A stretch of 64,000 nucleotides of DNA, taken from assembly GCF_005145045.1 (NCBI RefSeq), contig NZ_CP039691.1:2904844-2968843 (forward strand). Direction: 5' to 3'. Positions 1-7,238 of the stretch are shown in pieces. The position numbers and the translations under genes were made by a program. A model generated the notes under the pieces. It ran no database searches. It was given only the letters and a program-made list of their open reading frames with translations, and had not been told where the DNA came from. Position 1 is the stretch's first letter, and every line of letters starts with the position of its first letter. Source of the stretch: Agrobacterium larrymoorei. Lineage in GTDB: Bacteria; Pseudomonadota; Alphaproteobacteria; Rhizobiales; Rhizobiaceae.

Positions 1-103
1 TCAGGCCGGTGTGCAGGGCGTCGTCATCCTCAACGGCAAGACGCCGCATTCCGTGTTGCTGGAAATCTTCACCGAAGGTGCGGGAACGCTGATCGTTCCC
101 TGA
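1..103 (+). CDS. argB: Acetylglutamate kinase, C-terminal end (partial)
   Basis: Only the last 33 codons lie in the window; reading from base 2 the frame ends at TGA 101-103. The peptide runs through [15 protein letters not shown] and ends GAGTLIVP, which matches the C-terminus of bacterial acetylglutamate kinases. That enzyme phosphorylates N-acetylglutamate in arginine biosynthesis. The gene is cut by the window edge, so its start, active site and arginine-binding N-terminus cannot be seen. It converges with the exporter gene that ends 20 bases downstream. Confidence 0.85.
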   Translation, partial: QAGVQGVVILNGKTPHSVLLEIFTEGAGTLIVP

Positions 104-123
104 TCTAGACAGGGCCGCTGCTT

Positions 124-1041
124 TTAACCGAAAGCAAGCAATGCCAGCACGCCGAGTACGATCAACAGGCAGCCGGACAATTCCAGCCTGTTGATCTTTT
201 CCTTGAACAGGAAAACCGTCGAGGCGAAGGCAAAGAGCATTTCCACCTGTGCCAGCGCCTTGACCACTGCCGCCTGCTGCAACGTCATCGCAGTGAACCA
301 GCCGAATGAGGCTGTCGCGCCCACGAAGCCAACGACGATGCCCGGCTTCCAAGCCTTGGCAATACGAGGCAATTCGTCCCTTTCCCTCAAAACGATCCAG
401 GCAAGCATGCAGACCGTCTGCGTGACGATGACGACGACGAGAGTAAAGCTCGCCTGCATGACTGCGTCCGGTGTGGGCAGGCTCGGCGCCACCGCCAGCG
501 AAGCCGATCTGTAGGCCACGGAAGACAGGCCGAAGAAAGCACCCGAGGCCAGACCTATTCCGGCGGTGCGGCTGAAGATAGAGGTGAGAATGGAGCCGGG
601 CGAAAGCTCCGTGCGCGCCACCGATATCAGCATGACGCCCCACACCGAGATCGCGATGGCAATTAGCGTTCCTGCGCTGACACTTTCTCCAACGAAGATC
701 AGGGCGAAGAGAGCCGCCTGCGCCGGTTCTGTGCGCGAATAGGCCGTGCCGACGGCGAAATTCCGAAAGGAAAAGAGGTGGACAAGGAGAAAGGTCGCTG
801 CGATCTGCGCCATCGCGCCCACTCCCGCCCACAGGGCAAACAGCAGATTAGGCGATGGCAGCGGCTTGCCCAAGCCGAAATGCAGGAAGGTGAGATAGGC
901 AAGTGCAAACGGCATGCCGAAGCCGAAGCGCACGAAGGTCGCTCCGGTCGTTCCCATGCTTTGCTTGAGATGCTTTTGAAAGGTCGAGCGCAGGTTCTGC
1001 AAGAACGCGCTGACCAGTGTAATGCCAATCCACAGTTCCAT
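124..1041 (-). CDS. DMT-superfamily (EamA) membrane transporter
   Basis: The 305-residue protein is almost entirely hydrophobic helices and shows the two-fold EamA repeat: one half up to about residue 140, the second from about 160 to the end. Each half closes with a glycine/alanine-rich helix ending in a small-residue motif (LFALIFVGESVSAGTL and TVFLFKEKINRLELSG). Such proteins export or import small metabolites across the inner membrane; the substrate cannot be read from sequence. The ATG start at 1041 faces the HAD nucleotidase gene across about 105 bases, so the two promoters are divergent. In related genomes argB and the nucleotidase are usually close neighbours, so this gene may be an insertion between them (inference from memory). 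Confidence 0.85.
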   Translation of the reverse strand: MELWIGITLVSAFLQNLRSTFQKHLKQSMGTTGATFVRFGFGMPFALAYLTFLHFGLGKPLPSPNLLFALWAGVGAMAQIAATFLLVHLFSFRNFAVGTAYSRTEPAQAALFALIFVGESVSAGTLIAIAISVWGVMLISVARTELSPGSILTSIFSRTAGIGLASGAFFGLSSVAYRSASLAVAPSLPTPDAVMQASFTLVVVIVTQTVCMLAWIVLRERDELPRIAKAWKPGIVVGFVGATASFGWFTAMTLQQAAVVKALAQVEMLFAFASTVFLFKEKINRLELSGCLLIVLGVLALLAFG

Positions 1042-1146
1042 GATTGTGCGATATCATGCCGACAGACACGCCGCCAAGGACGGTTTTCGCTCTACTCGTC
1101 GCCTTTTCGATTTTCTTTGCGCGGCGAAGAGGGCATAAAGCCTCCC

Positions 1147-1866
1147 ATGAACACAAAGCCGAAAAATACAGCCGACGCCGCCGATTTTGCCCATGTGAGC
1201 GAATGGGTCTTCGACCTCGACAACACGCTCTATCCCCACCACGTCAATCTCTTTTCGCAGATAGACCGCAACATGACGGCCTATGTGGCCGAACTGCTGC
1301 AAATGGAGCCGGAGGAAGCGCGGGCGCTGCAGAAGCGTTATTATCATGAGCACGGCACGACGTTGCAGGGATTGATGATCCATTACGGCATCGACCCGAA
1401 CGATTTTCTGGAAAAGGCGCACGCGATCGATTATTCGGCCCTGCTTCCCGATCCGGACTTGGGAGAAGCGATCAAGGCACTGCCGGGGCGCAAGTTCATC
1501 CTTACCAATGGCAGTGTAAGCCACGCACAGGCAGCGGCGGGTGCACTTGGCATACTCGATCACTTCGAGGATATTTTCGACATCGTGGCCGCCGGTTATC
1601 TGCCGAAGCCCGCGAGCCAGACCTACGAGAAATTCGCGGCCTTGACCAAACTGGATACCAAGCGTGCAGCCATGTTTGAGGACCTGCCGCGCAATCTCAC
1701 CGCGCCCAAGGCGCTGGGCATGAAGACCGTTCTTCTGGTGCCGCGCAATCTGGAAGGCATCGTTATGGAGCGATGGGAAATTCCCGCCGAGACGGACGAC
1801 CATATCGACTACATTACCGACGATCTGGCTGCGTTTCTGGGGTCATTGCACGCTCAGCGCGCATAA
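1147..1866 (+). CDS. HAD-family pyrimidine 5'-nucleotidase
   Basis: This soluble 239-residue protein carries HAD motif I, FDLDNTLYP, with nucleophile and acid at D23 and D25. It also has the motif II region ILTNGS near residue 117 and an acidic motif IV in MFEDLPRNL. The all-helical cap following motif I (YPHHVNLFSQIDRNMTAYV) is typical of the pyrimidine 5'-nucleotidase/SdtA-like branch, which dephosphorylates UMP, CMP or dTMP. I chose ATG 1147 because the conserved region begins soon after it; the frame stays open upstream, but only over the divergent promoter. A similar gene lies beside argB in many rhizobia. Confidence 0.85.
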   Translation: MNTKPKNTADAADFAHVSEWVFDLDNTLYPHHVNLFSQIDRNMTAYVAELLQMEPEEARALQKRYYHEHGTTLQGLMIHYGIDPNDFLEKAHAIDYSALLPDPDLGEAIKALPGRKFILTNGSVSHAQAAAGALGILDHFEDIFDIVAAGYLPKPASQTYEKFAALTKLDTKRAAMFEDLPRNLTAPKALGMKTVLLVPRNLEGIVMERWEIPAETDDHIDYITDDLAAFLGSLHAQRA

Positions 1867-1979
1867 TCTTAACGGCTTTATTACGGATAATTCATGCACC
1901 TTACTGATGTTTAAGTGGTGAGGTGCAGGCGTTGCCCCTACCTTCCTTCTCAGGGACACCAAAGGAAAAGGTAACGACG

Positions 1980-2564
1980 ATGTTGAAACGAAAAATCGCC
2001 CTCACTGCTCTTGGCGGCGCCCTGTTGCTCAGCGCCGCAGCACCGATGGCATTTGCCGCTCCGCGCGGTGGCCCGGATAGGCATGGACCCCAGATGCGCC
2101 CGGAAGTGGCGTTTGTCTATCTGCTGAAGGTGGCCGATACCAACAAGGACGGCAAGATCACCAAGGAAGAGTTCGCAGCCCGTCAGGACGCGCTGTTTAC
2201 CGAGATCGACGCCAACAAGGACGGATCGATCACGCCGAAGGAAATGCGTGACTACCGCAAGGCCAAGATGGAAGCCTGGCGCGAAGCCAACCCACGCCCT
2301 GAAAAAGAAAATGCAAAGGTAGAGGGCGACAAGGCTGGCAAGCATGAAGGCAAGCGCCACGAAGCCCGCGAAGACGGCAAGGGCATGGGCAAGGGTCGCC
2401 ACGGCAAGATGAACGGCATGTTCGCCATGGCCGATACGGATGGCAACGGCCAGATCAGCAAGGCGGAATTCACCGCTGCGGGCGAAAAAATGTTCGCACG
2501 TCTGGACCGCAACAATGACGGCGTCATCAGCATCGACGATATGCCCGACCGCCCCTTCATGTAA
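1980..2564 (+). CDS. Secreted four-EF-hand calcium-binding protein
   Basis: The 194-residue product begins with a classical signal peptide (MLKRK, then a hydrophobic stretch, cleavage expected after MAFA near residue 26). Four canonical EF-hand loops follow: DTNKDGKITKEE at 53, DANKDGSITPKE at 77, DTDGNGQISKAE at 152 and DRNNDGVISIDD at 176. The two pairs are separated by a charged linker rich in Lys, Glu and His (about 90-145). Family knowledge suggests a periplasmic Ca2+ buffer or sensor; no enzyme domain is visible. ATG 1980 follows an aaaggaaaagg ribosome binding site; earlier in-frame codons would spoil the signal peptide. It is monocistronic, with a hairpin after the stop. Confidence 0.85.
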   Translation: MLKRKIALTALGGALLLSAAAPMAFAAPRGGPDRHGPQMRPEVAFVYLLKVADTNKDGKITKEEFAARQDALFTEIDANKDGSITPKEMRDYRKAKMEAWREANPRPEKENAKVEGDKAGKHEGKRHEAREDGKGMGKGRHGKMNGMFAMADTDGNGQISKAEFTAAGEKMFARLDRNNDGVISIDDMPDRPFM

Positions 2565-2581
2565 TACGTATCAGGATTACG

Positions 2582-2609
2582 GAGGCCTGCCCAAGTGGTG
2601 GGCCTCTTT
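2582..2609 (+). terminator. Probable terminator of the EF-hand gene
   Basis: A GCCCA/TGGGC stem with a five-base loop sits inside an outer GAG/CTC pairing and is followed by a short T run. It lies 17 bases after the EF-hand stop codon, between two convergent genes. The T run is short, so termination strength is uncertain. Confidence 0.5.
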
Positions 2610-2631
2610 AACGACTTGGTCTGATCTCAGA

Positions 2632-2889
2632 TCAATGCAGGCTGACGGTGCGCAGCTCGTCTTCCGCGGCCTTGTAGAAGGTGCTGGAGCGATTATCCGT
2701 CAATAAGATCGGGGTGCCATCGGCGCCGAACAGCGCCCAGAGATCCAGACCCGGATCGATTTCAGGCGCTTCCGGGAAACATTTCGTCACCTGCTCAGCG
2801 CGAATTTTCCGGATATAGCCCACTTCGCCCGCTCCAATGTGAGCAAGCTGCGATTTCGTCAGGCGCGCATGCGCTTCTTTCAAAAGCAT
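2632..2889 (-). CDS. DUF1150-family protein
   Basis: This 85-residue soluble protein starts at ATG 2889 and includes the stretch LWALFGADGTPILLTDNR. That stretch is characteristic of the alphaproteobacterial DUF1150 family, which I recall as a regular downstream partner of small heat-shock protein genes. It lies 61 bases after the Hsp20 stop on the same strand, so co-transcription is likely. The biochemical role is unknown to me; the pairing suggests a job linked to protein homeostasis (inference). There is no signal peptide or membrane segment. Confidence 0.8.
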   Translation of the reverse strand: MLLKEAHARLTKSQLAHIGAGEVGYIRKIRAEQVTKCFPEAPEIDPGLDLWALFGADGTPILLTDNRSSTFYKAAEDELRTVSLH

Positions 2890-2950
2890 ATTTCAGCCTC
2901 CATAGTCTCGAACCGCATGGCTTTATGAATCAGCCCTTGCGTTCGGAGTC

Positions 2951-3376
2951 CTACTCTGAGACGGAAATGTTAATTTTCTTCACCATGCTGGAAATTTCGG
3001 GACGGACGAGTTCTATGGACAGCAGACCGTTTTTCAGACGCGCATCATGCACCTGCATTCCATCCGCCAGAACGAAGACGCGCTGGAACTGCCGCGCGGC
3101 AATACCGCGATAAATATAGTCCCGCTTTTCCTGTTCCTGCTGGCGTCCGCGAATGACAAGCTGGTTGTCTGCCGTGGTTACGTCCAGATCGTCTTCTGAA
3201 AATCCGGCGACTGCAATGGTGATACGCAGACGCTCCGGATGGCCGTTTTCGGCGGCAAGACGCTCGATATTATAGGGCGGATAGCCATCATTCGATTTGG
3301 CCATGCGCTCCAGCGTTTTTTCCATGGCATCGAAACCCAGCATCAGCGGGTGCGTGAAGGGTGTCATGCGGGTCAT
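2951..3376 (-). CDS. Small heat-shock protein, Hsp20 family
   Basis: The 141-residue protein has an alpha-crystallin domain from about residue 35 to 130: an N-terminal PPYNIER segment, the strand pair RITIAVAGFSEDDLDV, and RLKNGLLSIEL near the end. It should act as an ATP-independent holdase for unfolding proteins. The frame opens upstream with a TTG, but ATG 3376 has AAGGA eight bases before it and begins MTRMTPFTHP, the usual N-terminus for this group, so I chose it. It leads a likely two-gene operon with DUF1150. A short stem-loop overlaps its ribosome binding site. Confidence 0.9.
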   Translation of the reverse strand: MTRMTPFTHPLMLGFDAMEKTLERMAKSNDGYPPYNIERLAAENGHPERLRITIAVAGFSEDDLDVTTADNQLVIRGRQQEQEKRDYIYRGIAARQFQRVFVLADGMQVHDARLKNGLLSIELVRPEISSMVKKINISVSE

Positions 3377-3384
3377 AGCTCTTG

Positions 3385-3398
3385 TCCTTGCATCCAAG
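3385..3398 (-). promoter_or_regulatory. Stem-loop overlapping the hsp20 ribosome binding site
   Basis: Read on the minus strand, CTTG, a GATG loop and CAAG form a small stem whose 3' side runs into the AAGGA Shine-Dalgarno eight bases before the ATG. Many rhizobial small heat-shock genes carry ROSE RNA thermometers that hide the ribosome binding site at low temperature. The four-pair stem here is short, so ROSE identity is only a suggestion. Confidence 0.3.
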
Positions 3399-3582
3399 CG
3401 ACGGTCTTTAATGCGGATCTGCGCAAGGTCTTGCGCAACGCATCAGCCCCTGATCGGCGGCTTTTCTGCATATGGTAATATGGTGTTTGAAACTCAAGGA
3501 GATTGGCGTCTGAAAAGCGCTCTCGCTTGACAAGGCCGCAAAAGCAGCCTGAAAAGGCTCAAACACTGAAAACGGGATCATC

Positions 3583-4527
3583 ATGGCCGAGCGCAGAAAA
3601 ATCATCATCGACACCGATCCGGGGCAGGACGACGCAGCTGCCATCATGCTTGCGCTGGCAAGCCCGGAAAACATAGAAATTCTCGGCCTTTGCGCAGTTG
3701 CCGGCAATGTGCCGCTGAAGCTGACCAGCCGCAACATTCGCATTATTCTGGAACTGTGCAACCGCACCGAAATCCCGGTCTATGAAGGCTGCGCACGCCC
3801 ACTGGTGCGCGAGCCGATCACTGCCGAACATGTGCATGGCAGCACGGGCCTCGACGGTCCCACCCTGCCGGAGCCGACGCTTGAGGCGCAGTCCCAGCAT
3901 GCGGTCGATTTCATCATCGAGACGCTTCGCCGCGAACCGGAAGGCACCGTCACGCTCTGCACGCTCGGCGCGCTGACCAATATTGCGACAGCACTTCAGA
4001 AAGCCCCCGATATCGCGCCCCGGGTGAAGGAACTGGTGCTGATGGGTGGCGGTTTCTTCGAAGGTGGTAACATCACGCCTGCTGCGGAATTCAACATCTA
4101 TGTCGATCCGCATGCGGCGGATATCGTGTTCCGCTCCGGCATTCCGCTCGTGATGATGCCGCTCGATGTGACGCACAAGCTTTTGACGACGAAGGCACGC
4201 GTTGCCCGCATTCGCGATATCGGCACGCGTCCGGCTATCGCCATGGCGGAAATGCTGGAATTCTTCGAGCGCTTCGACATCGAAAAATACGGCTCCGATG
4301 GCGGCCCGCTGCACGATCCGACCGTAATCGCCTATCTCATCAAGCCGGAGCTGTTCGACGGTCGCGACTGCAATGTTGAGATCGAGGCGTCATCAGAGCT
4401 GACCATGGGCATGACGGTGGTGGACTGGTGGAAAGTCACGGGTCGTCCCGCCAATGCCCGCGTGTTCCGCGATGTGGATTCCGATGGATTCTTCGAGCTC
4501 TTGACGGAGCGGTTTGCGCGGCTTTGA
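3583..4527 (+). CDS. Inosine/uridine-preferring nucleoside hydrolase
   Basis: The 314-residue protein opens with the family's calcium-binding signature IIIDTDPGQDDAAA (D10, D12, D16, D17). It keeps the downstream DVTHK segment and the HD pair H244-D245 in GPLHDPTVIAYL. These enzymes split the N-glycosidic bond of nucleosides to free base plus ribose in the cytoplasm for salvage. Length is normal for the IunH/RihA-like group. ATG 3583 is the only sensible start. No transporter gene adjoins it. An IS element lies 45 bases past the stop but does not disrupt the gene. Confidence 0.92.
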   Translation: MAERRKIIIDTDPGQDDAAAIMLALASPENIEILGLCAVAGNVPLKLTSRNIRIILELCNRTEIPVYEGCARPLVREPITAEHVHGSTGLDGPTLPEPTLEAQSQHAVDFIIETLRREPEGTVTLCTLGALTNIATALQKAPDIAPRVKELVLMGGGFFEGGNITPAAEFNIYVDPHAADIVFRSGIPLVMMPLDVTHKLLTTKARVARIRDIGTRPAIAMAEMLEFFERFDIEKYGSDGGPLHDPTVIAYLIKPELFDGRDCNVEIEASSELTMGMTVVDWWKVTGRPANARVFRDVDSDGFFELLTERFARL

Positions 4528-4554
4528 CGGGGCGGACGTCGCGCCTCTCTCCGC

Positions 4555-4572
4555 CGTCATCCTCGGGCTTGA
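4555..4572. repeat. Left half of REP unit 1, interrupted by the IS element
   Basis: The stretch ending cctcgggcttga is the first part of a palindromic repeat unit. Its missing part (cccgaggatc) lies beyond the IS at 5830-5839. An intact copy of the same unit is present at 28987-29016, which shows what the uninterrupted sequence looked like. Confidence 0.8.
4568..4572. repeat. Target-site duplication, left copy (CTTGA)
   Basis: CTTGA directly abuts the left IS end (TGTACAG). It is repeated at 5825-5829 immediately after the right end. Removing the IS and one copy restores a continuous palindrome, so this is a genuine 5-bp duplication. Confidence 0.85.
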
Positions 4573-5824
4573 TGTACAGCCTTGAGACATAGTTGACAGA
4601 TGTTCGGAGACATCCCTGACAGTTTTGCTCTGTGGCAAAGGAGGTCGGGATGGCTTGGCGGGAGGTGTCTGTCGTGGATCAGCGAAGCGAATTTGTGATG
4701 CTTGCGTCGTTGGAGGGGGCCAATGTTTCGGCTTTGTCCAAGCGTTTCGGCATCAGTCGGCAGACGGGGTATCTTTGGCTGCGGCGGGCAAAGGCGGGAG
4801 AGACCGTGCAGGATCGCTCCCGTCGTCCGCATTCAAGCCCTTTTCGAACCCCCGATGATCTGGAGCGCAGTGTCGTCGATATTCGTGACGAGCACCCGGC
4901 CTGGGGTGCCCGCAAGATCGCAAGGCGAATGCGCGACCTTGGTATGGAGCCGCCTTGCGTCTCCACCGTGCATGCCGTTCTTTCCCGCCATGGCAGGATC
5001 GGGGCGCGACCGAGTGAGCGCATGGCAAACGGTCGCTTCGAGCGCGAGGCGCCCAACCTCCTCTGGCAAATGGACTTCAAAGGGCGCATCCAGATGGCCT
5101 GTGGCAACTGGTGCTATCCCCTAACCATCATCGATGACCACTCCCGCTTCGCCATTGCCATCGAAGCCTGCCCCAACGAGCAGCTGGAGACCGTTCGGGC
5201 CAGGCTGGAGGCGATCTTTCGTCGCTATGGCATGCCGATGGCCATTTACTGCGACAATGGCAATCCATGGGGTGCGGGCGTGCCCAATCAATGGACGCGG
5301 CTGCGGGTCTGGCTGTTGAAGCTTGGCATCGAATTGATCCATTCCCGGCCTTATCATCCGCAGGGTCGTGGCAAGAACGAACGGTTTCATCGTAGTCTCA
5401 AGGCGGAAGTGACGGACTTCACAACGCTCTTGGATCAGGCCCACGCCCAAAAAGCGTTCGACCGCTGGCGCCGTATCTACAATCACCATCGCCCGCACGA
5501 AGCGCTCGGCATGGCCGTGCCCGCAAGCCGCTATCGGCCTTCCTCACGTGCATTTCCCAACCAGCTTCCAGAGCCCATCTACGACAGAAGCGAGATCGTT
5601 CGCTGCGTCAGTTCGACCAAGGGCTATGTCAGCTTCAAGGGCAAGACCTGGCGGGTGCCGAACGCCTTCAGAAACGAACGCCTGGCCATCCGATCCCTCA
5701 ACCGCACAGGCCTCTACGGCGTCTTCTTCGGCGCAACCCAGGTCGCAAAAATCAACCTTGAAAGCTAGGCCGCACTGTCAGGGATGTCTCCGAACATCTG
5801 TCAGGGATGTGTCCGGTCTTTACA
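4573..5824 (+). mobile_element. IS481-family insertion sequence, complete (1252 bp)
   Basis: The element is bounded by inverted repeats of about 49 bp (4573-4621 and 5776-5824). Their inner 28 bp (4594-4621 and 5776-5803) are a perfect match, and the outer parts agree only in places. Both ends start TGTA. A 5-bp direct repeat CTTGA flanks it. It contains one full-length transposase with an intact DDE triad, so it looks recently active. It sits inside a REP-type palindrome rather than in a gene, probably with little fitness cost. Confidence 0.92.
4650..5768 (+). CDS. IS481-family DDE transposase
   Basis: The 372-residue protein has an N-terminal helix-turn-helix (ALSKRFGISRQTGYLWLRRA, residues ~29-48). 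It continues through a winged segment GARKIARRMRD to an rve-type catalytic core. The triad is visible: first Asp in LWQMDFKG, second in YCDNGNPWG, and the Glu in GRGKNERFHRSLK. The C-terminus carries the IYNHHRPHEALG motif shared with IS3/IS481 enzymes. ATG 4650 follows a strong AAAGGAGG site; a GTG 18 bases upstream is also in frame but poorly placed. There is no frameshift, unlike IS3, which supports IS481. Confidence 0.95.
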   Translation: MAWREVSVVDQRSEFVMLASLEGANVSALSKRFGISRQTGYLWLRRAKAGETVQDRSRRPHSSPFRTPDDLERSVVDIRDEHPAWGARKIARRMRDLGMEPPCVSTVHAVLSRHGRIGARPSERMANGRFEREAPNLLWQMDFKGRIQMACGNWCYPLTIIDDHSRFAIAIEACPNEQLETVRARLEAIFRRYGMPMAIYCDNGNPWGAGVPNQWTRLRVWLLKLGIELIHSRPYHPQGRGKNERFHRSLKAEVTDFTTLLDQAHAQKAFDRWRRIYNHHRPHEALGMAVPASRYRPSSRAFPNQLPEPIYDRSEIVRCVSSTKGYVSFKGKTWRVPNAFRNERLAIRSLNRTGLYGVFFGATQVAKINLES

Positions 5825-5829
5825 CTTGA
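5825..5829. repeat. Target-site duplication, right copy (CTTGA)
   Basis: This is the second copy of the 5-bp duplication, directly after the right IS terminus. The palindrome interrupted by the IS resumes here with cccgaggatc. Confidence 0.85.
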
Positions 5830-5865
5830 CCCGAGGATCTAATCACGCTGCCGTTGGGGTTCGTT

Positions 5866-5883
5866 GGATCCTCGGGTCAAGCC
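5866..5883. repeat. Left half of REP unit 2, interrupted by a MITE-like element
   Basis: ggatcctcgggtcaagcc is the first half of the partner unit of the repeat pair, in inverted orientation to unit 1. Its other half (cgaggatgacg) resumes at 6190. The last ten bases, gggtcaagcc (5874-5883), recur at 6180-6189 and so look like a target-site duplication. Confidence 0.7.
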
Positions 5884-6179
5884 TACTGCTGTCCGGTTTT
5901 AAACTGAGTGGGTAATTTGAAACTAGAACAGCTCCCCCACCCGTCACCCCGCACTTGATGCGGGGTCCAGCAGACGCGCGTCTGCGCGGCGAAAGAGTCT
6001 TTCAGACCAAGGACTTGGTCTGACTGGATACCGGGTCAAGCCCGGCATGACGGAAGTGGGGTTGCACCGTCGCCATCCTGCAGCGAACGGCAAAGCGTGT
6101 CCCAATAAGATTTGAAGGATGGAACTGCAAGGCTTTCAAAGCCTTGCCTCGCATCCGCACCTTTAAACCGGACAGTAGT
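5884..6179. mobile_element. Non-coding MITE-like element (about 296 bp)
   Basis: Terminal inverted repeats of about 15 bases face each other: ACTGCTGTCCGGTTT at 5885-5899, and at 6165-6179 the reverse complement with one change (G to A). The ten-base sequence gggtcaagcc precedes the left end (with one extra t) and follows the right end. No open reading frame of its own is present, so it would have to be moved by a transposase encoded elsewhere. It contains a different REP pair (5942-6053). Parent family not recognised. Confidence 0.55.
5942..6053. repeat. REP-type repeat pair nested in the MITE-like element
   Basis: Two imperfect palindromes face each other: the first has CCCCGCACTTGATGCGGGG, the second CCGGGTCAAGCCCGG. 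They are bounded by CGTCA and TGACG ends. A third short palindrome with CAGACCAAG/CTTGGTCTG arms lies between them (6003-6022). This is the layout of bacterial interspersed mosaic elements common in rhizobial intergenic DNA. Confidence 0.75.
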
Positions 6180-6231
6180 GGGTCAAGCCCGAGGATGACG
6201 AGGGGGAGGAAAACGCCTCCCCACACACAAC

Positions 6232-7098
6232 TCAATGCTCATAAAAATCCGCAACGATCTTCCAGGCATCCTCGGCGGTTTCTGCGAAATGCAGCAGGTC
6301 CATATCCTCGGGCGCAATGGTGCCGAAATCGGCCAGAGCCTTGAAGTTGATGATGGAGTGCCAGAAAGCTTCGCCGAAAAGGATGAGCGGGATAGGCGCC
6401 ATGCGCTTGGTTTGGATCAGCGTCAGCGTTTCGAACAGCTCATCCATCGTGCCGAAACCGCCGGGGAAGATGACGACGGCCTTGGCGCGCATCAGGAAAT
6501 GCATCTTGCGGATGGCGAAATAGTGGAAGTTGAAGCTTAGCTCCGGCGTAACGTATGGGTTCGGTGCCTGCTCGTGCGGCAGCAGGATGTTTAGGCCAAT
6601 GGAAGGCGCGTTGACCTCCGACGCGCCGCGATTGCCCGCCTCCATCACGCCCGGACCACCGCCAGTGACGACCACATATTCGCGGTGATCGTGCTTTTCC
6701 GCTTCGCCCGCGCAGAGCATCGCGAATTTGCGGGCCTCGTCGTAATAGACGGAAGCTGCTTCGAGATTCTTCTTCTGCGTTTCGTTGCGCGCCGCCCAGG
6801 CTGCTGCACCCGGTTCGGGAATGCGCGCGCCGCCGAACATGACGACCGTGGATTTGATGCCGCGTTCGGACAGCACCATCTCCGTCTTCAAAAGCTCCAG
6901 TTGAAGGCGGATGGGGCGCAATTCCTCGCGGCAGAGGAAATCGGTGTCGGTATAGGCAAGACGATAGGACGGAGAGTCCGTCTGCGGCGTTTTCGGCACG
7001 CCTTCGGCATGCTGCTTGTCATCCGAACTGCTCTTCAGCGGGTCCCACACCCCATCCTTGCGCCGCAGCTTGCCGTTTTTCAGTTTCGCCATTTCCAT
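6232..7098 (-). CDS. LOG-family protein (putative cytokinin riboside 5'-monophosphate phosphoribohydrolase type)
   Basis: The 288-residue protein has the Rossmann-like LOG fold markers VVTGGGPGVMEAGNRGA (near residue 145) and the family signature PGGFGTMDELFE (near 210). These are often annotated as lysine decarboxylase-like or TIGR00730 proteins. LOG enzymes release free base from nucleoside monophosphates; the substrate here is unproven. The N-terminal ~75 residues are charged and longer than in the minimal LOG proteins, as in rhizobial homologues. Two ATGs two codons apart (7098, 7092) can serve as start; the first has AGGAAAGG just upstream. It is monocistronic and divergent from dapD. 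Confidence 0.85.
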   Translation of the reverse strand: MEMAKLKNGKLRRKDGVWDPLKSSSDDKQHAEGVPKTPQTDSPSYRLAYTDTDFLCREELRPIRLQLELLKTEMVLSERGIKSTVVMFGGARIPEPGAAAWAARNETQKKNLEAASVYYDEARKFAMLCAGEAEKHDHREYVVVTGGGPGVMEAGNRGASEVNAPSIGLNILLPHEQAPNPYVTPELSFNFHYFAIRKMHFLMRAKAVVIFPGGFGTMDELFETLTLIQTKRMAPIPLILFGEAFWHSIINFKALADFGTIAPEDMDLLHFAETAEDAWKIVADFYEH

Positions 7099-7238
7099 GC
7101 CTTTCCTGTGCCCGCGCCAAATCGTCCAAATCGCATTGACGCCCTTGAAACACTCGCTTAGAGCAATTGACCGTGTCCGGCCAGCGGTGCGGATGTTTCC
7201 CTGAAATGACGATAGTCAGCGAAGTTTAAGGAATTCTC

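Larger units (their letters stand above)
5769..6231. other. Gene-free stretch of 463 bases: IS end, repeats and MITE-like element
   Basis: Between the transposase stop and the LOG-protein stop I see only the IS right terminus, halves of a split REP pair, and the MITE-like element with its nested repeat pair. A further short palindrome has AAGGCTTT/AAAGCCTT arms (6129-6146). No credible coding sequence is present; short open frames here run across the palindromes. Confidence 0.8.
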
